This document shows positions 8,691 to 17,511 of a stretch of DNA of 64,000 nucleotides, piece after piece. Origin of the DNA: Hymenobacter terrestris (GTDB lineage: Bacteria > Bacteroidota > Bacteroidia > Cytophagales > Hymenobacteraceae); assembly GCF_013377905.1 (NCBI RefSeq), contig NZ_JABKAV010000011.1:1-64000 (forward strand), read 5' to 3'. Every line of letters starts with the position of its first letter. The first letter of the stretch is position 1. The position numbers were made by a program, and so were the translations under genes. The notes below the pieces were generated by a model. The model saw only the letters and a list, made by a program, of their open reading frames with translations. It was not told the DNA's origin and did not search any database.

Positions 8691-9811
8691 TATGCTAACT
8701 CAATGTGAATTTCAACCCGCAACGTATGCGCCGCCTCGCTGATGTGTGCCGTATGGCGGCCCGGATACTGCAGCGCCAACCGGCGCAGGGCGGCCGCCAC
8801 GGCAGGCTCGGTGCGGTAGCTTGGCGGGCGGGCGGCGGCAGAGGTGCGGGTGAGAATGAGGCCAACGGCCGCCGCATTTGCCTGCACGTGGCTGGTGAAA
8901 CGGGCCGGCTGTTCGGGCAAGATGTCGTCGTCGTTGTCGTCGAGGGGGGCGAATAGGCGCTCCAGAAATGGGTGCAGCAGTAGCGGTGCCAGCTGCTGGG
9001 TGGTAGCCTCGCCCGATACTGTGTGCGCTATTTCGACGGTGGCGGGGCGGCGCAGGCGTTCCAGGGCCAGGTAGTCTTCCAGAAACTCCAGCTCCCGGGC
9101 CAGCGGCACCCGCTCGGCGTCGGTTTCATAGAGCGTGTAGCGCATCAGGTCGGCCAGATGCAGCACCACATCGGGGGCCCGGGCGTCGCGGGTCTGGGTG
9201 AGCCGGAGCAGGCTGCCGAGCGTATGAAACAAAAACTGCGGGTTGATCTGCGACTTCAGGAAGCCCAGCTCCAGGGCCAGGTGATGGCGCTCCAGGTGCA
9301 GGCGGCGGCGCTCGACTACCAGCGTATAGGCCAGAAAACTGATGAGCACTGGAAAGAGGAAGACGGCCAGCATCCCCATCAGCACCTGCAGCTGGCCGAA
9401 TGGGCTGAGGAGCATGGTCCAGAAATCGGCCACGTAAAAGGCATGCAGGGTGCGCCGCATCACCGCATCGAGGGGCAAGAAGGCCAGGGCCAGCCGGGCG
9501 CAGGTATAGGCCCATAGCTGGAAGGCGTACAGCAGCCCCACCGCCCCCAGCAGCGCCCGGCCGTAGTGCCCACGCAGCAGCCAATGCGGGATAATAAGGT
9601 AGACCAGGGCATTAAACAGCAGCACGGCAAAGCCCATCTGCAACAGCACCAGTGGCCAGATCGGGCCGGAAAAGCTGAAGTTGGGCCGGTTGTTCCAGGC
9701 GAAGTAGAAACCCAGCATCACCACCCAAAGCCCCAGCTGCAGCAGCCCAGCCGCGGCGGCGGTGCTCAGCTGGAACCGGGGGCGCAGGGAGGCTAAAGTT
9801 GGGGCGGGCAT
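8690..9811 (-). CDS. Degenerate LytS-type kinase (predicted pseudokinase)
   Basis: First gene of the kinase operon, about 373 aa from ATG 9811 (MPAPTLASLRPRFQL). The frame is open to 9895, but the extension lacks a sensible N-terminus. The architecture matches its neighbour: about four transmembrane helices, then a His_kinase-like region. The key residues differ. INPHFLFN is replaced by INPQFLFH (Q192 at the phospho-acceptor site), the N-box by PLLLHPFLERLFAPLD, and no glycine-rich G-box is visible. It should not autophosphorylate by the usual route and may act as a sensing or dimerisation partner of the intact kinase. Paralogy by tandem duplication is likely. Confidence 0.85.
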   Translation of the reverse strand: MPAPTLASLRPRFQLSTAAAAGLLQLGLWVVMLGFYFAWNNRPNFSFSGPIWPLVLLQMGFAVLLFNALVYLIIPHWLLRGHYGRALLGAVGLLYAFQLWAYTCARLALAFLPLDAVMRRTLHAFYVADFWTMLLSPFGQLQVLMGMLAVFLFPVLISFLAYTLVVERRRLHLERHHLALELGFLKSQINPQFLFHTLGSLLRLTQTRDARAPDVVLHLADLMRYTLYETDAERVPLARELEFLEDYLALERLRRPATVEIAHTVSGEATTQQLAPLLLHPFLERLFAPLDDNDDDILPEQPARFTSHVQANAAAVGLILTRTSAAARPPSYRTEPAVAAALRRLALQYPGRHTAHISEAAHTLRVEIHIELA

Positions 9812-9940
9812 CGAAAAGCGGGAGGACAACGGGCCATTTGGTGGTGTGGGGCCGCAACTTGGTCGAAGAAACTTCGGGCAGCCAAAGCTCTGCAATTTCT
9901 TTGTTCCAGAATCTACCGCTCACCAACTATTTCTTCGCCA

Positions 9941-11206
9941 ATGTTGCGCTCCTCCCATATCCTGTTCGGCCTTGTTTCTTCTCCAGCCGCTCGCCGCCGG
10001 CTGCGCCTGGCCGCCTGCGCTGCGCTGGCCGGCCTGCTCAGTACCCAGGCGCAGGCCCAAGACAGCACTCTGACCCGCTTGGTGCATAAATACCAGTACG
10101 ACCTGGTGCAGAATGGCAATCAGTTTTCGGGTCCGGGCTGGGAGAAGCTGCAGCAGGATATTCAGCAAAGCACGCTGGTGCTGATTGGCGAAGGTCACGG
10201 CATGGCCCAGGTTCCACAGTTTACGGCTGCCGTGGCTGCCGTGCTGAAACCCAAAGTGTACGTGGCCGAAATCGACAAGTACCAAGCCCGCTACCTGAGC
10301 CGAATGGCTGACCAGCCGGGCCTGCCTACGGCGTTTATGCGGCAGCATCCCAATGGGTTATCATTTTATAGCTGGGCCGAGGAGTTCGAGCTGGCGCGTA
10401 CACTACGGGCCCAGCGCGCGGCCATCGTGGGTATCGACCAAGTGAGCCTGACCGCCACCGGCACCTTCTTCGGGACGCTGGCCGACCAGGTGAAAAACCG
10501 GCGAACCCGTGCCTACCTGTTGGGCCGCGCCGCTGCTTACCAGGCGCAGGACCGGGCGATTATGAAAGGCGACACCGGTCAGTACAGCCTGTTCGTGCAA
10601 CGTCCCTCCGCCCTCGACAGTCTGCGCCTGCTCACGCGTCGCGAGAGCCCGGTAGCGCGGCAGATGGTGGAGGATTTTGCGGCCAGCGCGGAAATCTACC
10701 GGCTCTTTAGCGTGAGCGGCGTGCGCAGCCATGCCATGCGCGTCGGCCTGATGAAGCGCAATCTGCTGACTGAGCTCCAGCCCTACCAACCCACCGGCCA
10801 ACCGCTGCCGCCCATGTTGTTCAAGTTTGGAGCCGTGCACGCGGGCCGGGGCATTAGTGTACTGGGCGACTACTATGACGTAGGTAATATGGCCCTGAAC
10901 CTGGCGGATGTTCACGACCAGAAGTCGTTGCACATCTTCATCATTGGTAAGCAGGGTACCCAGGTTGGGGGCTTTGATCCTGACGATTTTGCGAAAAACG
11001 TGGCGCCCTACTCCGCCGACCCGCAGAGTCCCTTTGTGGCCGCTACCCCGGCCGGCGCCGCCTGGCAGGTATTCGACCTTCGTCCCCTGCGCCGGGCACT
11101 GCTTCGGGACAAGCTCACGGTTAGCAACGCAGAACTGGAAGCCACCATTTTGGGCTACGATTACGTGGTCATCATCCCCGAAACTACGGCCAGCCGGAAT
11201 TTTTAG
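9941..11206 (+). CDS. Secreted EreA/ChaN-like (Tiki superfamily) candidate
   Basis: 421 aa with a signal peptide of about 33 residues ending AQAQD. After it comes LVLIGEGHGMAQVPQF, which resembles the G-E-x-H segment of erythromycin-esterase and ChaN/Tiki-type proteins. A late KFGAVHAGRG could supply the second histidine of that fold. VAEIDKYQARYL and IVGIDQVSL fit the alternating strands expected there. The match rests on two short motifs, so the enzyme activity is not assigned; a periplasmic hydrolase is the best guess. It stands alone between divergent and downstream genes. Confidence 0.5.
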   Translation: MLRSSHILFGLVSSPAARRRLRLAACAALAGLLSTQAQAQDSTLTRLVHKYQYDLVQNGNQFSGPGWEKLQQDIQQSTLVLIGEGHGMAQVPQFTAAVAAVLKPKVYVAEIDKYQARYLSRMADQPGLPTAFMRQHPNGLSFYSWAEEFELARTLRAQRAAIVGIDQVSLTATGTFFGTLADQVKNRRTRAYLLGRAAAYQAQDRAIMKGDTGQYSLFVQRPSALDSLRLLTRRESPVARQMVEDFAASAEIYRLFSVSGVRSHAMRVGLMKRNLLTELQPYQPTGQPLPPMLFKFGAVHAGRGISVLGDYYDVGNMALNLADVHDQKSLHIFIIGKQGTQVGGFDPDDFAKNVAPYSADPQSPFVAATPAGAAWQVFDLRPLRRALLRDKLTVSNAELEATILGYDYVVIIPETTASRNF

Positions 11207-11240
11207 CCGCCCCGCCCCAACTTCTGCTGCATAAGAGGGG

Positions 11241-11270
11241 TTGGGGCGGCGCCGGGGTGTGCTACCTTTG
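11241..11270 (+). promoter_or_regulatory. Promoter of dnaG (TTG-N19-TACCTTTG)
   Basis: TTG at 11241-11243 and TACCTTTG at 11263-11270 are separated by 19 nt, as in Bacteroidota promoters. The -7 box ends 5 nt before the ATG, so the transcript should start at or beside the start codon. Confidence 0.55.
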
Positions 11271-11275
11271 CCGCT

Positions 11276-13336
11276 ATGGCCCGCATCCCTAAAGAAACCG
11301 TCGACCAGATTATTCACCACGCCGATATTGTGGAGGTGGTGGGCGACTTTGTGAGCCTCAAGAAGAAGGGCCAGAATATGTGGGCCTGCTGCCCGTTTCA
11401 CCACGAGAAGTCGCCGAGCTTTTCGGTGGCTCCGGCCAAAGGGCTCTACAAGTGCTTCGGCTGTGGCAAGGCCGGCGGGGTGGTGCAGTTCATCATGGAC
11501 ATCGAGGGCACCAGCTACGTGGAGGCCCTGAAGTACCTGGCCAAAAAGTACGGCATCGATGTTCAGGAGGAAGAGAAGACCCCCGAGCAGCAGCTGGCTC
11601 AGAACGAAAAGGACTCCCAGTTCATCGTGTCCAACTGGGCCAAAGACCACTACCACCGGCTGCTGGAGCACGACGACGAGGGCCAGAGCGTGGGCTGGAG
11701 CTACCTGCGCCAGCGTGGCCTCAACCAGACTACCATCAGCACCTTCGAGCTGGGCTATTCGCTCGACCAGTGGGACAACCTGCTTAAATCGGCTACGGCC
11801 GCGGGCTACGAGCAGAAATACCTAGAGAAAACCGGCCTCGTCGTAGTGAAAGAGGACGACAACGGCCAGGATACCGGCCGGCGCTACGACCGGTTTCGGG
11901 GCCGCGTGATGTTCCCGATCCACAACGTATCAGGCCGCGTGATTGGCTTTGGGGCACGCACACTCAAGCCCCACGACAAAACGGCCAAGTACCTCAACTC
12001 GCCCGAATCGGAGATTTACCATAAATCCGACGTGCTGTACGGCCTCTACCAGGCCCGGCAGGCGGTCCGGAGCGAGGAGCAGTGCTATCTGGTGGAAGGC
12101 TACCTCGATGTGCTGAGCCTGCACCAGGGCGGCGTGAAGAACGTGGTGTCCACTTCCGGTACCTCCCTCACCGACGGGCAGATCCGGCTCGTGAAGCGCT
12201 ACACCGACAACGTGACGGTGCTCTACGACGGCGACGCCGCCGGTATCCGGGCCTCGCTGCGCGGCATTGATATGCTGCTCGAAGGCGGCCTGAACGTGCG
12301 CGTGGTACTGTTTCCGGACGGCGACGACCCCGACAGCTACATCCGTAAAGTCGGCGACCAGCGCTTTAAGGATTACCTCGAAACGGCCAGCCAGGACTTC
12401 ATCCAGTTCAAAACCGACCTCGTGAGCCGCGAGGCCGCCCACGACCCGGTGAAGAAGGCCGAGGCCATCCGCGAGGTGCTCCAGAGTATTGCCAAGGTGC
12501 CCGACCCGATTAAGCGGCAGGTGTTTCTGCAGCAGACCTCGCAGACGTTCGGTATCGACGAGCAGGTCATCATCAGCGAATACAACAAGCTGGCCCGGCA
12601 GCCCACCGCCAAACCCGGCACCAGCAACGGCGGCACTAGCACCGGCAGCAGTGGGAGCGGAGCCGGTTTCCAGCCCGAAACCCGCAACCAGTCGCTCCGC
12701 CCCAGCCGCCAACTCAGCCCCGAAGAAGAGGCCGAAGCCCTCATGTACGGCGCCTCGCCCGACGATTTGGCCGGCGGCAGTGATGCTACTGAGGAGCTGG
12801 AGCCCGTGCCCGACATTCTGGAGCGTTGCGAGCGGGAGGTGGTGCGCCTGCTGCTGCTGTACTCGGCCCAGCCGCTGGCGCCCGAGGTGAGCGTGGCCCA
12901 GTACCTGCTGGAACAACTCGACGATACGACGTTCAAAACCGGCATTTACGCCGATATGCTGCACCTGTGCCGTGAGGAGCTTAACCAGGGCCGCTGGCCC
13001 GAAGTGCGCACCCTCATCCAGCACGGCCGGGCCGATATCCGGAGCGTGGTGGCCGAGCTGGCCACCGAGAAGTACGAGCTGAGCCCCAACTGGACCACCC
13101 ACCAGATTTACGTGCCCCGCGAGCTGGATGTGCTGCAGCCGGCCTGCGACAACGCCATTCTGCGCCTCAATAAAGTGAATGTGGAGCGCGAGCTGGCCGT
13201 GCGCCTTGAAGCCCTGCGCCACCCAACCGACGAGGCCGAAATGATGGAAAACCTGCAAACCATTCACCTGCTCAAGCAGATGGACAACCAACTGGCTGGC
13301 CTGCTGGGCACTGTTATCCCGCGCCTGAGCCTCTAG
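11276..13336 (+). CDS. dnaG: DNA primase DnaG
   Basis: Makes RNA primers for replication. 686 aa, slightly longer than the E. coli enzyme. The N-terminal CHC2 zinc domain shows C39-P-F-H42 and C60-F-G-C63. The TOPRIM core follows, with VEGYLDVLSL (acidic E in VEGY) and YDGDAAGIRASLRG. A low-complexity Gly/Ser/Thr linker at about 447-466 separates it from the C-terminal DnaB-interacting region. The gene stands apart from rpoD and rpsU, unlike in proteobacteria. The ATG sits 5 nt from a -7 box, which implies a leaderless or nearly leaderless mRNA. Confidence 0.96.
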   Translation: MARIPKETVDQIIHHADIVEVVGDFVSLKKKGQNMWACCPFHHEKSPSFSVAPAKGLYKCFGCGKAGGVVQFIMDIEGTSYVEALKYLAKKYGIDVQEEEKTPEQQLAQNEKDSQFIVSNWAKDHYHRLLEHDDEGQSVGWSYLRQRGLNQTTISTFELGYSLDQWDNLLKSATAAGYEQKYLEKTGLVVVKEDDNGQDTGRRYDRFRGRVMFPIHNVSGRVIGFGARTLKPHDKTAKYLNSPESEIYHKSDVLYGLYQARQAVRSEEQCYLVEGYLDVLSLHQGGVKNVVSTSGTSLTDGQIRLVKRYTDNVTVLYDGDAAGIRASLRGIDMLLEGGLNVRVVLFPDGDDPDSYIRKVGDQRFKDYLETASQDFIQFKTDLVSREAAHDPVKKAEAIREVLQSIAKVPDPIKRQVFLQQTSQTFGIDEQVIISEYNKLARQPTAKPGTSNGGTSTGSSGSGAGFQPETRNQSLRPSRQLSPEEEAEALMYGASPDDLAGGSDATEELEPVPDILERCEREVVRLLLLYSAQPLAPEVSVAQYLLEQLDDTTFKTGIYADMLHLCREELNQGRWPEVRTLIQHGRADIRSVVAELATEKYELSPNWTTHQIYVPRELDVLQPACDNAILRLNKVNVERELAVRLEALRHPTDEAEMMENLQTIHLLKQMDNQLAGLLGTVIPRLSL

Positions 13337-13507
13337 CGCAAAGCAGAACGGCCATAGCACGAAGCGGAAGCTTCGCGTTATAGTCGCGCTACCGGCCTTC
13401 CAGCCTTGCCATTGCGCGCCCGCCTGCCGTTCTTGCGGCCCCATATAGTAGCCCGCTACGCACAGCCCGAAAAGTCAACGACTGCCAGCTAACCGCTTAC
13501 CAACAAA

Positions 13508-14584
13508 ATGCCCCCCATCGTTCAGCCCCCGCGCTCCGGCCTGCAGCAGTACGTGCGCAACGTGTGGCGGCGCTTCAAGCTTGGTCGCTTTGTGGGGGCT
13601 TTGGTGCTCACGGTTAGTGCTTTAGCTATTGGTATTGTGGGGTTTATGTGGATTGAGAACTTCTCGTTTCTCGATGCGCTGTACATGACCATGATTACCG
13701 TTTCGACGGTGGGCTACCAGGAGGTGCATCCGCTGTCGGCGGCGGGCCGGCTGTTCGTGTCGGTGTACATTTTCTTCAACCTGCTGATTCTGGCCTACCT
13801 GCTGTCGGTGCTGAGCACGTACATCTTCGACGGCGGCCTGCGCACGATGTTTACTATGCTTAAAAACGACCAGCAAATCCGCCAGTACTCCGACCATGTG
13901 ATTGTATGCGGCTTCGGCCGCAACGGCCGCAAAGCTTACCTGGAACTGCGCGCCAGCGGGGCCGATGTAGTGGTGGTGGAGCAGGACGAAGACGTACTGA
14001 GCAAGGCCTCGACCGAGGAGTACGGCCCGGTGGCCATCGTGCGCGGCGACGCCACGCTCGACGAGTCGTTGCGGGCGGCCGGCATCGAGCGGGCCCGCGC
14101 CCTTATTACGGCCCTGCCCAAAGACGCCGACAACGTGTTTGTGGCCCTCACGGCCCGCGAGCTGGCCCCCAGCATCAACATCGTGGCCCGCGCCAGCCTC
14201 AAAAGCTCCGAAACCAAGCTGCTGCGGGCCGGGGCCAATTCGGTGGTGATGCCCGATGAAATCGGGGGCTCGCACATGGCCAACCTCATCATGCGCCCCG
14301 AGGTCATCCGGTTTCTGGATATGATTTCGGGCCTGGGGCCGCACCGGCTGCGGCTGGAAGAAATGCGCGCCGAAGAGCTGCGGCCCGAGCTGCAGAGCCA
14401 GAGCATCCGCCAGCTCGACGTGCGCTCGCGCACCGGCGCCACCGTTATCGGCCTGCGCCACCAGTCGGGCGAGTTTACCATCAGCCCCCCCGCCGACCTG
14501 GTGCCCGGCCCCGGCGACGTGCTGCTGTTTCTGGGCACCGAGGAGCAAATTATGCGCCTGATCGACGCGTTCCAGCAGATGTAA
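13508..14584 (+). CDS. Two-TM potassium channel with RCK (TrkA-N/TrkA-C) domains
   Basis: Inner-membrane channel subunit of 358 aa. The first helix is at about 28-50 and the pore loop at about 58-72, with selectivity filter TVSTVGYQEV. The second helix is at about 82-103 (FVSVYIFFNLLILAYLL). The TrkA-N Rossmann domain starts at HVIVCGFGRNGRKAYLEL, and a TrkA-C domain ends the protein (ATVIGLRHQSGEFTISPP). The filter has Q-E where most K+ channels have G-D, so the outer mouth differs from the textbook form. It is followed by a dispersed palindrome that may terminate transcription. Confidence 0.9.
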   Translation: MPPIVQPPRSGLQQYVRNVWRRFKLGRFVGALVLTVSALAIGIVGFMWIENFSFLDALYMTMITVSTVGYQEVHPLSAAGRLFVSVYIFFNLLILAYLLSVLSTYIFDGGLRTMFTMLKNDQQIRQYSDHVIVCGFGRNGRKAYLELRASGADVVVVEQDEDVLSKASTEEYGPVAIVRGDATLDESLRAAGIERARALITALPKDADNVFVALTARELAPSINIVARASLKSSETKLLRAGANSVVMPDEIGGSHMANLIMRPEVIRFLDMISGLGPHRLRLEEMRAEELRPELQSQSIRQLDVRSRTGATVIGLRHQSGEFTISPPADLVPGPGDVLLFLGTEEQIMRLIDAFQQM

Positions 14585-14585
14585 T

Positions 14586-14711
14586 GGTAGTTGTTAGGAA
14601 CGTCATTCAGAGCGCAGCGAAGAATCGCGCGTGCCACACTAACTGATGATGGGATTAACTTGGCACCCGAGATTCTTCGCTGCGCTCTGAATGACGTCCC
14701 CGACAACTGCC
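14586..14711. repeat. Dispersed palindrome, GAACGTCATTCAGAGC family (second copy)
   Basis: The left part runs from GGTAGTTGTTAGGAACGTC and the right part ends GACGTCCCCGACAACTGCC. Both hold the AGAGCGCAGCGAAGAAT motif in opposite orientation. It resembles 4641-4761 closely, including the flanking TTGTNAG, and begins right after the K+ channel stop. Confidence 0.75.
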
Positions 14712-14758
14712 AACTGATGCTGTATCTTCGCGGAGCCCTTTAAGCTGCCGCTTTCCTC

Positions 14759-15982
14759 GTGCACATCCTCCAAATCTGCCCGCGCGTTCCGTTTCCGCCC
14801 ACCGATGGCGGGGCCATTGCCATGTACGACGTGGCCGCCGGCCTGGCCCGCGCTGGCCACCGCGTAACGGTGCTGGCCCTCAACACCCCCAAGCACCACC
14901 AGCCCGATACCGTGCTCGACCACCTGGGCGCCAACGTACGTCTGCTGACGGTGAACGTGGATACCCGGCTTTCGCCGCGCAACGCCCTGCAAAACCTGCT
15001 TTCCAGCGCGCTGCCCTATAATGTAGAGCGGTTTGTGAGCCCGGCCGTGGAGGCGCAACTAGCCGACTTGCTGGCCCGCGAGAAGTTTGATGTGGTGCAG
15101 GTGGAGGGGACCTTTGTGGCCTGGTACGTGGAGGCGCTCAAGCGGCTGGCCCCCACGGTGCCGGTGGTGTTGCGGGCCCACAACGTGGAGCACACCATCT
15201 GGCAGATGCTGGCTGACAAAACCCGCAACCCGCTCAAAAAGTGGTATCTGCGCCAGCTGGCCGGCCGGCTGCGGCGCTTCGAGCAGCTGGTGTTGCCCCG
15301 CTTCGATGCCGTGGCCGCCATTACCGAGCCCGACCAGCAGCGCCTGCGCCGGCTGGGCTGCTCCGAGCCGGTGGTGTTCGTGCCGGCTGGTGTCGAACTG
15401 AGCCGCTTTCGGCCCGACCCGGCCATCCGGCCCCGGCCCCGTACGCTGTGCATGCTGGGCTCGTTTGACTGGCTGCCCAACCAGGAGGGGCTCGACTGGC
15501 TGCTGCGCGAGGTCTGGCCCGAGGCCCGGCGGCAATTTCCGGAGTTGCAGCTCCATATAGGCGGCAAAAACATGCCCGAGCGGTTCCGGCAGCTGCGGCT
15601 ACCCGGCGTCACGGTGCACGGTTTCGTCGAGTCAGCGGCCGCATTTATGCAGCAGTACGAGCTGATGCTGGTGCCGCTGCTGAGCGGGGGCGGCATGCGC
15701 ATCAAAATCATTGAGGGCATGGCGCTGGGCAAATGCATTCTTAGCACCACGCTCGGAGCCGAAGGCATTCACGTAAAGCCCGGTTTCGATATTGTAGTGG
15801 CCGATTCGGCGGCTGAGTGGCTGGCGCAGCTGGGCCGTTATTACCACGCCGAGCTGCCCGCCGCCGCCATCGGGCAGGAGGCCGCCCGCACCATTGCCCG
15901 CCGCTACGACAATGCCCGGGTAGTGGAGAGCTTCCTCGATTTGTACACCATTCTGCTGCCCGCCCGTGCCGCCACTACCTGA
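14759..15982 (+). CDS. Glycosyltransferase family 4 (GT-B fold)
   Basis: Cytoplasmic or membrane-associated sugar transferase of 407 aa, probably for surface polysaccharide. The N-terminal acceptor domain opens MHILQICPRVPFPPTDGGA. The C-terminal GT1-like domain carries VFVPAGVELSRFRPD, LCMLGSFDWLPNQEGLDWLL, LPGVTVHGFVES and GGGMRIKIIEGMALG, the donor-binding E-x-M-A block. The start is GTG at 14759; no better ATG lies upstream. The last 17 nt overlap the next glycosyltransferase gene, so they form an operon. A TATCTTCG box lies about 30 nt upstream. Confidence 0.92.
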   Translation: MHILQICPRVPFPPTDGGAIAMYDVAAGLARAGHRVTVLALNTPKHHQPDTVLDHLGANVRLLTVNVDTRLSPRNALQNLLSSALPYNVERFVSPAVEAQLADLLAREKFDVVQVEGTFVAWYVEALKRLAPTVPVVLRAHNVEHTIWQMLADKTRNPLKKWYLRQLAGRLRRFEQLVLPRFDAVAAITEPDQQRLRRLGCSEPVVFVPAGVELSRFRPDPAIRPRPRTLCMLGSFDWLPNQEGLDWLLREVWPEARRQFPELQLHIGGKNMPERFRQLRLPGVTVHGFVESAAAFMQQYELMLVPLLSGGGMRIKIIEGMALGKCILSTTLGAEGIHVKPGFDIVVADSAAEWLAQLGRYYHAELPAAAIGQEAARTIARRYDNARVVESFLDLYTILLPARAATT

Positions 15983-17171
15983 CGCGCTGGCGGCGGCCTG
16001 TTTTTGGGTCAGCCTGCTGCTGGTAGCCCACACCTATGTGCTGTACCCGCTGCTGCTGGCCCGCTTGGCCCGCGGCGGCCGGCAAAATGCCGAGGTATAC
16101 GCCCCCGCTAGTTGGGAGCTGCCGGCCGTGGATGTGCTGCTGGCCGTGTACAATGAGGAGCAGGTAATCGAGGAGAAAATCCGCTCGACTTTCGCCACTA
16201 CCTACCCGCTGGACAAGCTCACGCTCTACATCGGCTCCGACAACTCCTCCGACCGCACCAACGCCCTCATTACCCAACTAGCCGCCGAATATCCGGGCCT
16301 GAAGTTCCGGCCGCTGGAGCAGCGTACCGGCAAGCCCGGCGTGATGGAAGTGCTATCGGAGGAAGCTACTGCGCCGGTGCTGGTGCTCACCGATGCCAAC
16401 GTGTTTTTCACGCCCGACACGCTCTATGAATTGGTGAAGCACTTCCGCAACCCGGCCATGGGCCTGGTAGGCGGCCACATCCTCAACCCCGACCACCGCC
16501 GGGAAGGTATTTCGGGCCAGGAGAAGGCGTATCTGGAGCGCGAAAACCTGATTAAGTACCAGGAAGGCATAGTGTGGGGCAGCATGATCGGGGCGTTTGG
16601 GGGCTGCTTTGCGGTGCGCCGCGCCTGCTACCACCCGGCCCCGCGCGGCTTCATCGTCGACGACTTCTTCATCTCGATGGCCGTGCTCCAGAGTGGCTAC
16701 CAGGCCATCAACGAGCTGGCCGCCGTGTGCCACGAAGACGTGTCGGACCAGCTGCCCGAGGAGTTCCGGCGCAAAGCCCGCATTTCGGCCGGCAACTTCC
16801 AGAATCTGGTAGCCTTTCGGAGCTTGCTGTGGCCGCCGTGGCGGGGTGTAGGCTTCGCCTACTGGTCGCACAAGGTGCTGCGCTGGCTTACGCCACTGCT
16901 GCTGCTGCTTATGCTGCTAAGTTGCGCGCTGCTGGTGGCGAGGGGCGGCGGCTGGTTGTACCAGCTGCTGCTGGCCGGGCAGCTGGGCGCGCTACTACTG
17001 CCGCTGCTCGATGCCGTTTTGCACCGCGTGGGCATTCATCTGCGGCTGCTGCGCTTCATCAGTCACTTCTACTCTATGAACGCGGCGCTGCTGCTGGGTT
17101 TCTGGCGCTACCTGCGCGGCATCAGAACGGCCGTTTGGGAGCCTACCGCCCGGTTTCAGGGCAAGCGGTGA
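15966..17171 (+). CDS. Membrane glycosyltransferase family 2
   Basis: 401 aa, GT-A fold, starting with GTG inside the preceding gene. An N-terminal transmembrane helix (about 7-28) is followed by the catalytic domain: VDVLLAVYNEEQVIEEKI, IGSDNSSDRTNAL, LVLTDANVFF (the D-x-D equivalent) and FIVDDFFISMAVLQSGY. RRKARISAGNFQNL holds the position of the Q/R-x-x-R-W block of processive enzymes but lacks its tryptophan. Two or three hydrophobic helices end the protein. With the GT4 gene it likely builds an exopolysaccharide or lipid-linked glycan; acceptor and sugar are unknown. Confidence 0.92.
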   Translation: MPPLPDALAAACFWVSLLLVAHTYVLYPLLLARLARGGRQNAEVYAPASWELPAVDVLLAVYNEEQVIEEKIRSTFATTYPLDKLTLYIGSDNSSDRTNALITQLAAEYPGLKFRPLEQRTGKPGVMEVLSEEATAPVLVLTDANVFFTPDTLYELVKHFRNPAMGLVGGHILNPDHRREGISGQEKAYLERENLIKYQEGIVWGSMIGAFGGCFAVRRACYHPAPRGFIVDDFFISMAVLQSGYQAINELAAVCHEDVSDQLPEEFRRKARISAGNFQNLVAFRSLLWPPWRGVGFAYWSHKVLRWLTPLLLLLMLLSCALLVARGGGWLYQLLLAGQLGALLLPLLDAVLHRVGIHLRLLRFISHFYSMNAALLLGFWRYLRGIRTAVWEPTARFQGKR

Positions 17172-17511
17172 GGTGCTTCGGCAAGCTCAGCATAACGGGT
17201 TGCTTTCTTGATAACTTAATCCGAGTTGCGAGGTAAATCAGTCGGAACGCTGTAGGGGCGGGGCTTGCCCCCGCTCGCCGTTAGCACTGGCGTTACGAGG
17301 CCTTGAAGTACCTGTTCAACGCATCCTTCTGGCGGCCCGGCCCAGAAACGTAGTACTACTGAAGCCGTCCTACACCAATTCAGGGACGGCTGCCAGTTCC
17401 GGATTCGTAACTTTGCCCGGCCCGGTTGGTTGTACGGCAGCCCCTTGGTAGTCCGAAGGGCGCCACCGAATCCGGGAAATCCGAAAAAAAATCCGCGCTA
17501 ATCCGTGATCC
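17172..17511. other. 340-nt gene-free stretch with repeat fragments before ribBA
   Basis: It holds an 18-nt half-copy of the 62432 palindrome (17175-17192, GCTTCGGCAAGCTCAGCA) and a TGTAGGGGCGGGGCTTGCCC repeat piece at 17251-17280. It also holds TAACTTTG at 17408-17415, a possible -7 box for ribBA about 95 nt before the ATG. I looked for an FMN riboswitch and did not find its conserved GGTGAAATTCCC-type core. Confidence 0.5.

Noticed and set aside
10403-11671. 422-aa ORF antisense to the EreA-like gene and dnaG
   Set aside because: It overlaps the unmistakable zinc domain of dnaG and shows only shadow-frame composition.
11930-13444. 504-aa ORF antisense to dnaG
   Set aside because: Opposite strand of a clear TOPRIM primase; no motifs of its own.
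17172-17511. FMN riboswitch upstream of ribBA
   Set aside because: The conserved RFN core (AGGGGC...GGTGAAATTCCC...) is not present; only repeat pieces and a weak -7 box are seen.
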